DNA of 64,000 bases from Robiginitalea sediminis. GTDB taxonomy: Bacteria; Bacteroidota; Bacteroidia; Flavobacteriales; Flavobacteriaceae. Under the pieces are notes generated by a model. It had not been told where the DNA came from. It was given only the letters and a program-made list of their open reading frames with translations, and made no database searches. Shown here piece after piece: positions 24,081 to 33,330 of the stretch (position 1 is its first letter; each line of letters starts with the position of its first letter). The position numbers were made by a program, and so were the translations under genes. The stretch lies in the NCBI RefSeq assembly GCF_002198115.1, contig NZ_NGNR01000001.1, forward strand, positions 748,268 to 812,267. Direction: 5' to 3'.

Positions 24081-24431
24081 ATGAGAGTAGTTTTTGGCTT
24101 TATAGCTTTGATGATAGGATTTGGTCTGCAGGCTCAAACTTCTGAGCCGGTGGTGGAGAAGGAAGGGAAAAGTGTAAAGGCTACCTACTTCCATGAAAAT
24201 GGTGAAGTGGCCCAAGTTGGGTATTTCCTGAATGGACAGCTGCATGGGGAGTGGAAAATGTACGATGTGCAGGGCCGCAAGATTGCCATGGGGCAGTACG
24301 TTGAAGGAAAGAAATCCGGTAAGTGGTTCTTCTGGAGTGGTGAAGGCCTGAAGGAAGTGGATTACAACAACAACCAAATCGCATCCGTTACCCAATGGAA
24401 TAACGGGGAGGCTGTTGCCATTAACAGATAA
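24081..24431 (+). CDS. Exported MORN-like repeat protein (YwqK type)
   Basis: 116 residues. A signal peptide (to LQAQ, near residue 19) is followed by repeats of the form YFxNGxxxGxWxxY: ATYFHENGEVAQVGYF, LNGQLHGEWKMYD, VEGKKSGKWFFW. Annotation pipelines often call such proteins 'toxin-antitoxin YwqK family antitoxin', but nothing here indicates a toxin partner. An envelope role is more likely. It is a single gene with an elaborate promoter region and a strong terminator, so it may be highly or conditionally expressed. Confidence 0.75.
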   Translation: MRVVFGFIALMIGFGLQAQTSEPVVEKEGKSVKATYFHENGEVAQVGYFLNGQLHGEWKMYDVQGRKIAMGQYVEGKKSGKWFFWSGEGLKEVDYNNNQIASVTQWNNGEAVAINR

Positions 24432-24451
24432 AATTAAAAGTCTTTAAAAAG

Positions 24452-24480
24452 AAAGCCCCCGAACTTCGGGGGCTTTTTTT
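24452..24480. terminator. Bidirectional terminator between convergent genes
   Basis: GCCCCCG (24455-24461), loop AACTT, CGGGGGC (24467-24473), with AAA before and seven T after. It serves the 24081 gene and the convergent phosphate transporter gene, whose stop codon is at 24482. Confidence 0.88.
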
Positions 24481-24481
24481 G

Positions 24482-26743
24482 TTAGTAGATGGCCGGGCGG
24501 GTGTGCTGGTTGTAGATTTCCAACAGGTTAATGGTGGCCGTTAACAGGTCTTTGGTCTCGGACAACAAGCTGAAGTACAGGGCCGTGTTCTTGGGGCTCG
24601 ATTCGTCCAGTCGCGTCCGGGTAACCTGCTTTTCAATCTTTTCATTGATTTCGTCAAAGAGTTCCTGTTTATTCACGATCAATGGTGTAAGACCTTCAAA
24701 ATGTTTGGTCTCAAAGATTTTCTGGATCTTGTTGAATAAATCCTCCACCTGCACGTCAATTTCCTTGAGGTCCTTGATTTGGTTAAATCGGAGCTTTTTG
24801 TGGTTGTTGTTCACGTGCTTGTAGCTGACCTTGGAAATGTACTCCAGGGATTGGGCCATATCCTCCAGGTAATTCAGGATGGAGATATAGAAATTACTGA
24901 CCCCGATACTGGATTCGTCCAGGTTCCTAATAAAATAGAAGATGTTGCCTTTAAGCTCTTCGATCTCCGACTCCAGTTTGGCGATACCCCTTTTACTTTT
25001 TCGAAGCCTTTCAATATCGTGTTTGGCCAGGCCATCGACCGTAGAGGTATAGATTTTATTGGCCCGTTTCATAGTAAGGGCAACATTGTCGGCATTCTCA
25101 TCAATCAGTTCCAGGATGGAACGGCTTTCGGCTTTCTGAAGTTTTTCCTCCCGTATGGTTTCCTGCATCTTGCGGTTGTGGGAGAGGTAGTTCCTACCGA
25201 TCAACAGGAACGCCAGCACCAGCAGGATGCCTACGGCCCAGATACCCCCCAGGTGGATGATATAGGCGATAACCGCAGCACTGACAAAAGCACTGAATGC
25301 AGTAAAGAACCAACCGCCTATTACATTCAGTACTCCAGCTACCCGGTACACCGCGCTCTCGGGCCCCCAGGCGCGGTCTGCCAGGGAGGACCCCATGGCC
25401 ACCATAAAGGTAACATAGGTGGTAGACAGCGGGAGTTTCATAGAGGTGGCGATAGAAATCAAAACACTGGCAACCATCAGGTTTACGGATGCCCGCACCA
25501 GGTCGAATGCCGGCAGGTCCTGCGCCCGGCTTTTCGGGATATAGACATATGGCTTGTCGAACTGGGTATCTATTCGTTTCTGAATAGCAGGTGGGATGAT
25601 ACTTATAAAGTTATCTGCCGCCTGAATCGTGTATTTGACTATCCGGCGCGAGAGGTAATTGGGGGCAAAGCGCTCTTCCCCCTCATCCTGTCGGGATAGG
25701 TCTACGCTGGTTTTAACCACAGCGCGGGCTTTGGAAGAAAACCAAAGGGTAATGACCATGATAAGGCCTGAGGCAAGAAGCAACAGGCTTGGCGTCTGTA
25801 CCGTGGATGCCAGGCTTTCCATGGTATATTCCGTAGCCAGGCTGCCTGAGGTTTGCCAGTCCAGGAAGGACTGGTAGGCGGCAATCGGAACCCCGATAAA
25901 GTTAACCAGGTCATTACCGGCAAAGGCCATAGCCAGAGCAAAAGTCCCCAGGATAATGATCAGTTTGTAAATATTCCATTTCAGAAACCGCATAACCACC
26001 CAGGAAATGAACGTCCAGATTACGGCATTGGCCAGGAGAAACAAATTCGGGTTTTCTGAAACAGCAGTATTGAGAAACCCCTGGAACAAGGCAGCGCTTT
26101 TCAGCCCCTTCACCAGGATGAAATAGATAATAGCCGTTATGGCCAGGCCGCCGAAAATCGCGCCCATCCAGGAAGGTCGCCGTTCGAACCGGAAGGAGAG
26201 GAAGAGGCGGGAGACAAACTGTACCAGGGCGCCTATGGTAAAGGCGATAGCCACGGAAAGCAGGATCCCAAGGATGATCTCTGTGGCTTTCTCCGTATTG
26301 ATATACTGCCCCAAGGCGAGCAATCCGGAATCGCTATCGAGGATTTTGATGATGGAGATGGCCACCGCCGCACCGAGTAATTCGAACACTATGGAGACAG
26401 TAGTGGAAGTGGGAAGCCCCATGGTATTGAAGAAGTCCAGCAGCAGGATATCTGTGATCATGACCGCCATAAATATGATCATGATCTCCGCAAATACGAA
26501 GTGTTCGGGATTGAAGATGCCCTTTCGCGCCACTTCCATCATCCCGCTGGAGGACATCGCCCCAAAAGCGATGCCGACACTTGCCACTACCATAATGGTG
26601 CGGAATGAGATGGCCTTGGAGCCGATGGCGGAGTTCAGGAAGTTGACCGCGTCGTTGCTGACCCCCACTACCAGGTCGGTAATGGCCAGGACAGCCAGGG
26701 CAACGATCATAAATACATAGAGATTATCAGCCATTAGCGTCAT
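24482..26743 (-). CDS. PiT-family inorganic phosphate transporter with cytosolic C-terminal domain
   Basis: 753 residues; an alternative ATG is at 26734. The two PiT signatures are present: GVSNDAVNFLNSAIGSKA near 27-44 and KLPLSTTYVTFMVAMGSSLA in the second half, with GLPTSTTVSIVFELLGAA in the first. About 12 membrane segments carry phosphate with H+ or Na+. The last 200 or so residues are hydrophilic and helical, like PhoU, a layout common for Bacteroidota PiT proteins and probably regulatory. It follows a TonB receptor and a lipoprotein on the same strand. Confidence 0.9.
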   Translation of the reverse strand: MTLMADNLYVFMIVALAVLAITDLVVGVSNDAVNFLNSAIGSKAISFRTIMVVASVGIAFGAMSSSGMMEVARKGIFNPEHFVFAEIMIIFMAVMITDILLLDFFNTMGLPTSTTVSIVFELLGAAVAISIIKILDSDSGLLALGQYINTEKATEIILGILLSVAIAFTIGALVQFVSRLFLSFRFERRPSWMGAIFGGLAITAIIYFILVKGLKSAALFQGFLNTAVSENPNLFLLANAVIWTFISWVVMRFLKWNIYKLIIILGTFALAMAFAGNDLVNFIGVPIAAYQSFLDWQTSGSLATEYTMESLASTVQTPSLLLLASGLIMVITLWFSSKARAVVKTSVDLSRQDEGEERFAPNYLSRRIVKYTIQAADNFISIIPPAIQKRIDTQFDKPYVYIPKSRAQDLPAFDLVRASVNLMVASVLISIATSMKLPLSTTYVTFMVAMGSSLADRAWGPESAVYRVAGVLNVIGGWFFTAFSAFVSAAVIAYIIHLGGIWAVGILLVLAFLLIGRNYLSHNRKMQETIREEKLQKAESRSILELIDENADNVALTMKRANKIYTSTVDGLAKHDIERLRKSKRGIAKLESEIEELKGNIFYFIRNLDESSIGVSNFYISILNYLEDMAQSLEYISKVSYKHVNNNHKKLRFNQIKDLKEIDVQVEDLFNKIQKIFETKHFEGLTPLIVNKQELFDEINEKIEKQVTRTRLDESSPKNTALYFSLLSETKDLLTATINLLEIYNQHTRPAIY

Positions 26744-26845
26744 ATAAACACAAAAATCAAACTATATCCGTACGGGGATGTTAAAATAAGGTTATGAATG
26801 GGATTCCCTAGCATGGGTTGAAAATTTAAATGCGAACATAACAAG

Positions 26846-26872
26846 AAAGTCCTGCCAACCCGGCAGGACTTT
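26846..26872 (-). terminator. Hairpin terminator after the beta-helix lipoprotein gene
   Basis: An 11-bp perfect stem (26846-26856 with 26862-26872) and a 5-nt loop, AACCC. The minus-strand 3' flank is moderately T-rich. It lies 25 bp past the lipoprotein stop, so pit is probably transcribed on its own or by read-through. Confidence 0.6.
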
Positions 26873-26897
26873 CCTTAGTTAGTGTTTAAAACCGGGC

Positions 26898-28937
26898 TTA
26901 GTTTCCGGTGGCCCAGCTAAAGTCTGCAGGGTCTACAGCAGTACCATTGAAGACATCGTCGTCTACGGTGGTCATGGCTGTACCATCTACAGAGATGTTA
27001 CTTACCGGTCCGGCATCGCGCATATCCACGTTGGTGGCGTATCCGGAAAGGTTGATGTTGGTAAAAACAGCACCTGTGGTTTTCTTGAACTGCAGCGCAG
27101 TACCTCCGGTAGAGGATACAGCAGTGAAATCTACCAGGGTGGGAACGGCCACGGCGGCATCTACACCATCGGCCTCAATGGCGGTGGAGAAACCGTCGAT
27201 GCTGTGCAATACATAGGTTTTGGTAAGTGTACCATTCCAGCCTTCGGTCCAGTCTACAGCGTCGTCTTCGTTGTTTTCCAGGTAGAAGTTGGAAGCACTA
27301 ACCGTACCACCAAAGAATTCAACACCGTCGTCTGTACCATTGAGGATAGCCACATTGCTGATGGTAGTACCGGAACCAACGGCGTAGAGCGAAAGTCCGT
27401 TGTACTGAGACTCGGAGTTGATTTGGGCACCGGCATAATTGATGACCAGGTAGTTGATATTTCCGCTGTTATCGGCGTCATTGGTACCTCCATAAACGAA
27501 ACCACCTACTTCGGCAATGGCGTCAACACCTTCTGAAGTAGTCGCATCTCCAAGGATTACAAGGCCTCCCCAATCGCCAGGTTGCTGGCCGGAAGAGGTC
27601 ATGATGACCGGGTCCTCAGCAGTTCCCTGAATATCGATTTTGGAACCTTTCTTAACTACGATATAGGTTTCGGTTGCCTGACCGGCAGCAGCATCCGCGA
27701 TGATCAGGGTACCAGCAGGAATAGTGAGGGTAGCACCGTTTTCCACGCTAAGGCTTCCTTTGAGGCGATAAATGATGCTGTCGTCCAGCATCATGTCGGT
27801 GTCGATAACGCCCTGGATGTCCTGTGATTCTACGGCAACATCGGTATCAACCCAAGCGAAAAGGGCAATGTCAACAGTGGCGTCGGCCAGGTAGGTCAGA
27901 GCCGGGTCTGCGTCGGCACCATCGATTTGAACGTTGGCAAGGGGTCCGCCATCGCGCATTTCCACAGAAGTTTCATACCCGGTCAGTGAAAGACCGGTAA
28001 TAGTGGCACCAGACTCTTTTTTGAATTGGAGGGCGGTACCACCTTCGGTAGAAACAGCGGTGAAGTTCACCAGGCTGGGGTTCGCGTTAATACCATCGGC
28101 CTCTACGGCAGTGGAGAAGCCGTCGATGGTATGCAGAACGTAAGTGTTGGTGAGGGTACCATTCCATCCTTCAGTCCAGTCTACTGCGTCGTCCTCGTTA
28201 TTTTCCAGGTAGAAATTGGAAGCGCTTACAGTACCGCCGAAGAATTCAACCCCGTCGTCTGTACCGTTGAGGATAGCTACGTTTTCGATCGTAGTACCAG
28301 AACCAACCGCGTAGAGAGAAAGGCCGTTATACTGGGACTCGGCGTTGATTTGGGCACCGGCGTAGTTTATAATCAGGTAGGAGATGGAACCGGAATCGTC
28401 TGCATCGTTAGTGCCACCGTATACGATACCACCTACTTCTGCAATGGCATCTACACCTTCGGTAGTGGAGGCATTACCGGCAATCACCAGGCCTCCCCAG
28501 TCTCCGGGAGTCTGGTTGGCAGAGGTCATAACTACAGGCGAAGCAGCTGTTCCCTGGATATCAATGGAACCACCTTTCTGGACAACGATGTATTTGTCCG
28601 TCCCGGAATCGGAAACTATGGTAGTCCCGGCAGGGATGGTCAGGGTTACCCCGGCTTCAACACTGAGGGTCCCTTTGAGGTTGTAGATTTCGGAAGGATC
28701 CAGGGTGCGGTCTTCGGTCAGGCTGCCTTGCAGGTCTGTGCCTTCCGGCTCAGGGCAGGCAGAACAGGAACCGCCACAATCGATACCGGTCTCGTCACCG
28801 TTTTGGATACCATCGGTACAGGAGGCAGTGGGCCCCGGGTTGTCCGGTCCGTCGGGTCCGTCGTCGTCGCTACAGGCTGCCACGAAGAGGGCCAGCATTG
28901 AAGCGATAAGTGCATTTCTAAAAAAAGTGGTCTTCAT
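26898..28937 (-). CDS. Outer-membrane beta-helix lipoprotein with two tandem homologous halves
   Basis: 679 residues. The lipobox VAAC puts the lipid on Cys22, followed by the SDDDGP surface-export-like linker. A Cys-rich TCTDGIQNGDETGIDCGG motif follows (about 38-55). Residues of about 70-365 and 375-679 are two copies of one unit (LKGTLSVE / LKGSLSVE, PGDWGGLVI, GGTNDAD, AGAQIN). A 38-residue core starting TDDGVEFFGGTVSASNF and ending WNGTLT is identical in both. The short beta-strand repeats suggest a parallel beta-helix. It is 37 bp downstream of a TonB receptor, so it is probably the surface ligand-binding partner. The ligand is unknown; phosphate compounds are a guess from the neighbouring transporter. 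Confidence 0.75.
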   Translation of the reverse strand: MKTTFFRNALIASMLALFVAACSDDDGPDGPDNPGPTASCTDGIQNGDETGIDCGGSCSACPEPEGTDLQGSLTEDRTLDPSEIYNLKGTLSVEAGVTLTIPAGTTIVSDSGTDKYIVVQKGGSIDIQGTAASPVVMTSANQTPGDWGGLVIAGNASTTEGVDAIAEVGGIVYGGTNDADDSGSISYLIINYAGAQINAESQYNGLSLYAVGSGTTIENVAILNGTDDGVEFFGGTVSASNFYLENNEDDAVDWTEGWNGTLTNTYVLHTIDGFSTAVEADGINANPSLVNFTAVSTEGGTALQFKKESGATITGLSLTGYETSVEMRDGGPLANVQIDGADADPALTYLADATVDIALFAWVDTDVAVESQDIQGVIDTDMMLDDSIIYRLKGSLSVENGATLTIPAGTLIIADAAAGQATETYIVVKKGSKIDIQGTAEDPVIMTSSGQQPGDWGGLVILGDATTSEGVDAIAEVGGFVYGGTNDADNSGNINYLVINYAGAQINSESQYNGLSLYAVGSGTTISNVAILNGTDDGVEFFGGTVSASNFYLENNEDDAVDWTEGWNGTLTKTYVLHSIDGFSTAIEADGVDAAVAVPTLVDFTAVSSTGGTALQFKKTTGAVFTNINLSGYATNVDMRDAGPVSNISVDGTAMTTVDDDVFNGTAVDPADFSWATGN

Positions 28938-28974
28938 AATTTTGGGATTTAGAGAGTTCGCGTTATTTCACGGG

Positions 28975-31782
28975 TTAAAAACTGTAATTGAGACCCAAGC
29001 TGATCTGTGCTCCAGAAGTATAGCTACGGACAGTTTCTTCTGTCTCTATATTGGTGGTACTAGGGCGGACCAGCTGGGTCCTTTCAATTGTCGGTGTAAG
29101 AAGGTTGCGCCCTAACAACCTTATTCTCCAATGTTCTCCGATTTCCTTTGTCAAGACGGCGTCGAGTACTACAAAACCGTTTTCGACAATGGCATCGTTA
29201 TAAAAGGTATCTGCCTGGCTCTGGATTTCCGGAGCTCCCAGGGAAAAGATTTTATCAGAAGCGTAGTTCGCGGTAAGCGTGGCAGTGAACGGGTTATCCC
29301 CTTCAATGGTATAGTTCAGGCTGGCGTTGAAGATCCAGTCGGAAGCGCCCTGCAGGCCTTCTTCGGTAAGACCCTTATAGCGGAAGGTCCGTACAAAGTT
29401 CCCATTCTCATCCCGCACCTCCTTGAGGTCCTGGGAATGCCACATCCGTGTTGCGTTGAAGACCATGCTAACCCCAGATCCTTCCCGGACGCCATCTGCA
29501 TTTTCCGGGGCAGTGAGAAGATCTACCTTGGCTTCGGCCTCGAAACCGAAGACCTCGGCTTTGTCTCCTGAGTTAAAATACGAGAACACCCCGGCAGACC
29601 CCCGGTCCTGTACCCGGTTGATGGGGTCTGAAATATCCTTGTAAAAGGCAGCTACGGAAATCAATTCCCCGGAAGAGGGGAAATACTCCCACTTGAGGTC
29701 ATAGTTGAGAGCACGTGATGCCTCCAAGTCGGGGTTCCCCCGTGTTACCTGGCCCACCTGGGATACATATTCGAAGGGTGCAATTTCCTTGAATTCGGGC
29801 AGGGTAATGGTATTGCTGATAGCAAACCTCAGGGCCTGCTTGTCGTTCAGGGCATAGCGGATATTCGCGCTGGGGTACAGGTTGCTGTACTCTTTGTTGG
29901 TTTCGCCAATACGTCCGGGGAAGTTCCCAACGTCGAACCCTACATCTATCTGGTCCTTCTGGAAACGCAATCCGGCATTGAAGTTCCATTTGTTGATGCG
30001 TACGTTAAAGTCCGCAAAGGCTGCCATGGATTCCAGTTGACCGTTGTAGAGATCGGGCTGCAGCAGGTTGAACTGCAACACACCGGAGTCGAAGTTGCCC
30101 GGTTGGAAAATGGCCCCGATATTGTCAATGGAGGAAGGGTTGATCGCATTGGTGGTGCGCTCTTCCACACCGACAAAAATGGATTCGAAATCCCGTTCTT
30201 TATTTCGGTAATTTACACCTACCTCGGCCCGGAAGGACTTGTCTTCTTCCTGAATGATGTCTATGATGTCTTTGAGATACCCGTTGTATTCCACATCCTC
30301 AATCACCTGGCTGGATTTCCGTTGCTGGAAACCGCCGGTGCGGCCCAATTGAACAAAACTCGGGTTTGCCGGGTCGAAGTTAACCTCATTACGGATCCTG
30401 TTGGGCTCGTCTGCATTTACCTGGTTGTAGCCCAAAGCCCATTGAATGGTGTTTTTCTGGGTAAGTTTATGGGAGCCCAGCAACTGCGAAATCAGGATCT
30501 GGGTTTGTTTTATATTCTGGTCCCTGACGAATTGGGCAAGGCCCTCGTCCAGGTCGGTTTCCTCAAAAATGAATCCCTCTCCATTGCGCCCTCCTTCATA
30601 GAGTTCCTCTGTAAAGGTGTTCAGGAAGATGGTAGAGCTCTTGAGTTTGTTGTTTTCATTGATAAAGTATACCAGATCGAGCAACCCGGAAGTTACCTCC
30701 CGCTTCCTCCAGTTGGTGGCGTCGGTAATGGTATCATCCACAAAGTTGGAGCGGTACTGGTAGAAAATCCCCTGACCGTAATCGTAAGAGCGGCTTTGAG
30801 AGCCTGTGAAAAGCACAGACAGGCGGTCTGCTATTTTCTTTCCCGCAACCAGATTCACGGAATAGTCCAGCGGGTTCTCTTCCTGACGCGTATTCCAACC
30901 CTGCTGGGTGATGAGTTCCTGGGTTGTGCGGCTGTTGCTATAAAAGCCCAGAGGTGCCCGGGCGCTGGCCGGGGAGCTCTTGAAGTTGTCATATACCCCG
31001 CTTTGAGCAACATTGGTATTGACACCACCCCGAACTCCTATACTGAGTTCCGAAGCGCCAACGAGTTCGCGGGATGCGATATTTACCGTTCCTGATGCCT
31101 GGTCCGCAGAGTTCTGAACGGAATAGGTTTTACCAATACTCACGTTTTGAATAACACGGGTCGGGAAAAGGCCCAGATCAATATTCTTCCGGTCAACATC
31201 GTCTGAAGGAACAGGTAGTCCATTCAGGGTGGTAGACAGGTATCGGTCCCCCAGACCCCGGACATAGATATCACCGGAAGCTTCACTGGCTGTTACCCCG
31301 GAGATTTTGGTCGTGGCTGTAGCAACATCGGTAACCCCGATCCTGCCCAATTGCTGAGAGCCAATACTTTCCCGGATTAAAACGGCCGATTTCTGATCCA
31401 GCAACAGGGCTACTTCAGAGTCTTTCCTGGCCACGGTGGTTACTACCACCTCATCCAGGGCAACCCCCTGGCTGGCAGACATCGGAACGTTAATTTCAGT
31501 GATTTTACCTGCTTCAATGGTAACATTTGGGATTTCAACAGTCTCATAACCCAGATAACTGAAAACGACAGTATAGGTCCCCGGATCCAGGTTGCCTATT
31601 TCATACAAGCCATCAAAATCTGTAGTGGTTCCTGTTGTGGTGCCTTTGATCAGAACGTTGGCAAAAGGCAGCGGATCGTCGTTGTATTCCCGATCCGTTA
31701 CCTTCCCGGCGACGCTTCCTGTGGATTGCGCTGCCAGTGAAGTGCAAAAGATGGCCATCAGGCCAAAAAATAAATGTCTCAT
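28975..31782 (-). CDS. TonB-dependent outer-membrane receptor with N-terminal carboxypeptidase-regulatory-like domain
   Basis: 935 residues. A signal peptide (to LAAQS) is followed by the beta-sandwich domain (SVAGKVTDREYNDDPLPFAN to SYLGYETVEI, about 22-95). The plug contains DEVVVTTVARKD and IYVRGLGDRYLSTTLNGLPV, and the barrel ends in a C-terminal aromatic (LGLNYSF). It imports a ligand across the outer membrane using the TonB system. Encoded with a beta-helix lipoprotein rather than a SusD, so it is not a classical glycan-uptake pair. Confidence 0.9.
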   Translation of the reverse strand: MRHLFFGLMAIFCTSLAAQSTGSVAGKVTDREYNDDPLPFANVLIKGTTTGTTTDFDGLYEIGNLDPGTYTVVFSYLGYETVEIPNVTIEAGKITEINVPMSASQGVALDEVVVTTVARKDSEVALLLDQKSAVLIRESIGSQQLGRIGVTDVATATTKISGVTASEASGDIYVRGLGDRYLSTTLNGLPVPSDDVDRKNIDLGLFPTRVIQNVSIGKTYSVQNSADQASGTVNIASRELVGASELSIGVRGGVNTNVAQSGVYDNFKSSPASARAPLGFYSNSRTTQELITQQGWNTRQEENPLDYSVNLVAGKKIADRLSVLFTGSQSRSYDYGQGIFYQYRSNFVDDTITDATNWRKREVTSGLLDLVYFINENNKLKSSTIFLNTFTEELYEGGRNGEGFIFEETDLDEGLAQFVRDQNIKQTQILISQLLGSHKLTQKNTIQWALGYNQVNADEPNRIRNEVNFDPANPSFVQLGRTGGFQQRKSSQVIEDVEYNGYLKDIIDIIQEEDKSFRAEVGVNYRNKERDFESIFVGVEERTTNAINPSSIDNIGAIFQPGNFDSGVLQFNLLQPDLYNGQLESMAAFADFNVRINKWNFNAGLRFQKDQIDVGFDVGNFPGRIGETNKEYSNLYPSANIRYALNDKQALRFAISNTITLPEFKEIAPFEYVSQVGQVTRGNPDLEASRALNYDLKWEYFPSSGELISVAAFYKDISDPINRVQDRGSAGVFSYFNSGDKAEVFGFEAEAKVDLLTAPENADGVREGSGVSMVFNATRMWHSQDLKEVRDENGNFVRTFRYKGLTEEGLQGASDWIFNASLNYTIEGDNPFTATLTANYASDKIFSLGAPEIQSQADTFYNDAIVENGFVVLDAVLTKEIGEHWRIRLLGRNLLTPTIERTQLVRPSTTNIETEETVRSYTSGAQISLGLNYSF

Positions 31783-31975
31783 TAATAAAGAAATAACTAT
31801 ACTTAGTACCGCCGCAAAGAACGCCAGCCCTTGTAAGGTTGGGGTTAGCTTCGCATTAAACCTTTTTTGCGATATGGTTAGGTAAGTGTTAACAGATTAA
31901 CCCAATGTTAACCCGTAGGAAACCCCCTTCGGGCACCGCTCAAAAAAGTGGTATCTTGCGGCTTTTACCACGCTT

Positions 31976-33325
31976 ATGATGCACTGGGAGCAATTGTTAT
32001 CCCTTAAAAGACAGGGAGATACCCATAAAAGGTTGCGCAAGGAACAGGATGAGGTACGCCTCGGGTTTGAGGTCGATTATGACCGGATTATCTTTTCCCC
32101 TTATTTCAGAAGCCTGCAGGATAAAACCCAGGTGATCCCGCTTTCCAAAACCGATTTTGTGCATACCCGCCTTACCCACAGCCTGGAGGTCTCCGTGGTG
32201 GGTCGTAGCCTGGGCCGTCTGGCCGGCGCTGCTATCCTGGAAAAGCACCCCTACCTGAAGCAGACCCACGGGTACGGGTTTAACGATTTCGGGGCCATTG
32301 TTGCCGCAGCGGCCCTGGCACACGATATTGGGAACCCGCCCTTTGGTCACAGTGGTGAAAAGGCCATCGGGACCTTCTTCAGCCACGGCCCCGGCCGGGA
32401 GTATGCCAGGGACCTTTCGGAAAAGGAATTCGAAGACCTGCTGCGCTTCGAGGGCAATGCCCATGGTTTCCACCTGCTTACGGCAGACCGGGAGGGTGTG
32501 CCGGGGGGGCTTCGCCTGAGTTACGCCACCCTCGGGGCCTTTATGAAGTATCCCAAAGAATCCCTGCCGTATAAACCTTCCGGGCATATCGCCGTTAAGA
32601 AGTACGGCTTTTTCCAGGCAGACCGGACCACCTTCGCGGAAATTGCCGGGGAGTTGGGCCTTATTCCCATGTCTTTTGGTTCGGAGGCCGGGTATTGCCG
32701 CCACCCGCTTACCTACCTGGTGGAGGCTGCGGATGACATCTGCTACACCATTATCGATTTTGAGGACGGGATCAACCTGGGGCTCATCCCGGAGGAATAC
32801 GCCCTGGAGTTCCTCATTAAACTGGTTCAGGACCGCATCGATACGGCTAAATACAGGGCCATCCCATCGATGAGTGACCGCCTGGGCTATCTGCGGGCCA
32901 TAGCCATAGGAACCCTGGTGCAGGATGCCGTACGGGTCTTTATGGAGGAAGAGGAGGCCATCCGCGCCGGGGAGTTCACCGTCGCCCTGCTGGATAAGAG
33001 CCGCTTCCAGGCCCAGATCGAAGACATCCTCAAGGTAAGCGTGGAACGTATCTACCGCTCTCAGGAGGTCGTAGAGAAGGAAGTTGCCGGCTACCGTATC
33101 CTCTCGGATATCCTCGAGGTGGTTGCAGCGGCTCTGGTGGCCCAGTTCAAAGGCAGCGGCTCTGCCTACGACAAGCTGGTCCTGCGCCTGCTGCCGGCCG
33201 CTACCCGGGAGCAATCCCACAATACGGTATACGAATGCCTCCTGGCGGCTGCATCTTATGTCTCATCTCTTTCGGACGGGGCTGCCGTGCATTTACATAA
33301 TAAGATTACAGGGAAACAGCTTTGA
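31976..33325 (+). CDS. dgt: Deoxyguanosinetriphosphate triphosphohydrolase (dGTPase), HD domain
   Basis: 449 residues (ATG at 31976, or the next codon). HD-domain metal ligands are visible: His in FVHTRLTHSLEVS and the His-Asp pair in AALAHDIGNPPFGHSG; a further Asp lies in VEAADDICYTIIDFEDG. It splits dGTP to deoxyguanosine and triphosphate, keeping dNTP pools balanced in the cytosol. The start RLRKEQDEVRLGFEVDYDRI agrees with bacterial Dgt. Divergent from the TonB receptor; the 193-bp gap between them has two GTTAAC palindromes (31888, 31907). Confidence 0.9.
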   Translation: MMHWEQLLSLKRQGDTHKRLRKEQDEVRLGFEVDYDRIIFSPYFRSLQDKTQVIPLSKTDFVHTRLTHSLEVSVVGRSLGRLAGAAILEKHPYLKQTHGYGFNDFGAIVAAAALAHDIGNPPFGHSGEKAIGTFFSHGPGREYARDLSEKEFEDLLRFEGNAHGFHLLTADREGVPGGLRLSYATLGAFMKYPKESLPYKPSGHIAVKKYGFFQADRTTFAEIAGELGLIPMSFGSEAGYCRHPLTYLVEAADDICYTIIDFEDGINLGLIPEEYALEFLIKLVQDRIDTAKYRAIPSMSDRLGYLRAIAIGTLVQDAVRVFMEEEEAIRAGEFTVALLDKSRFQAQIEDILKVSVERIYRSQEVVEKEVAGYRILSDILEVVAAALVAQFKGSGSAYDKLVLRLLPAATREQSHNTVYECLLAAASYVSSLSDGAAVHLHNKITGKQL

Positions 33326-33330
33326 GCAAA

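Noticed and set aside
31888..31912. Two GTTAAC palindromes between the TonB receptor and dgt
   Set aside because: They are 6-bp sites 19 bp apart in AT-rich DNA. Too short to claim as operators without more copies.
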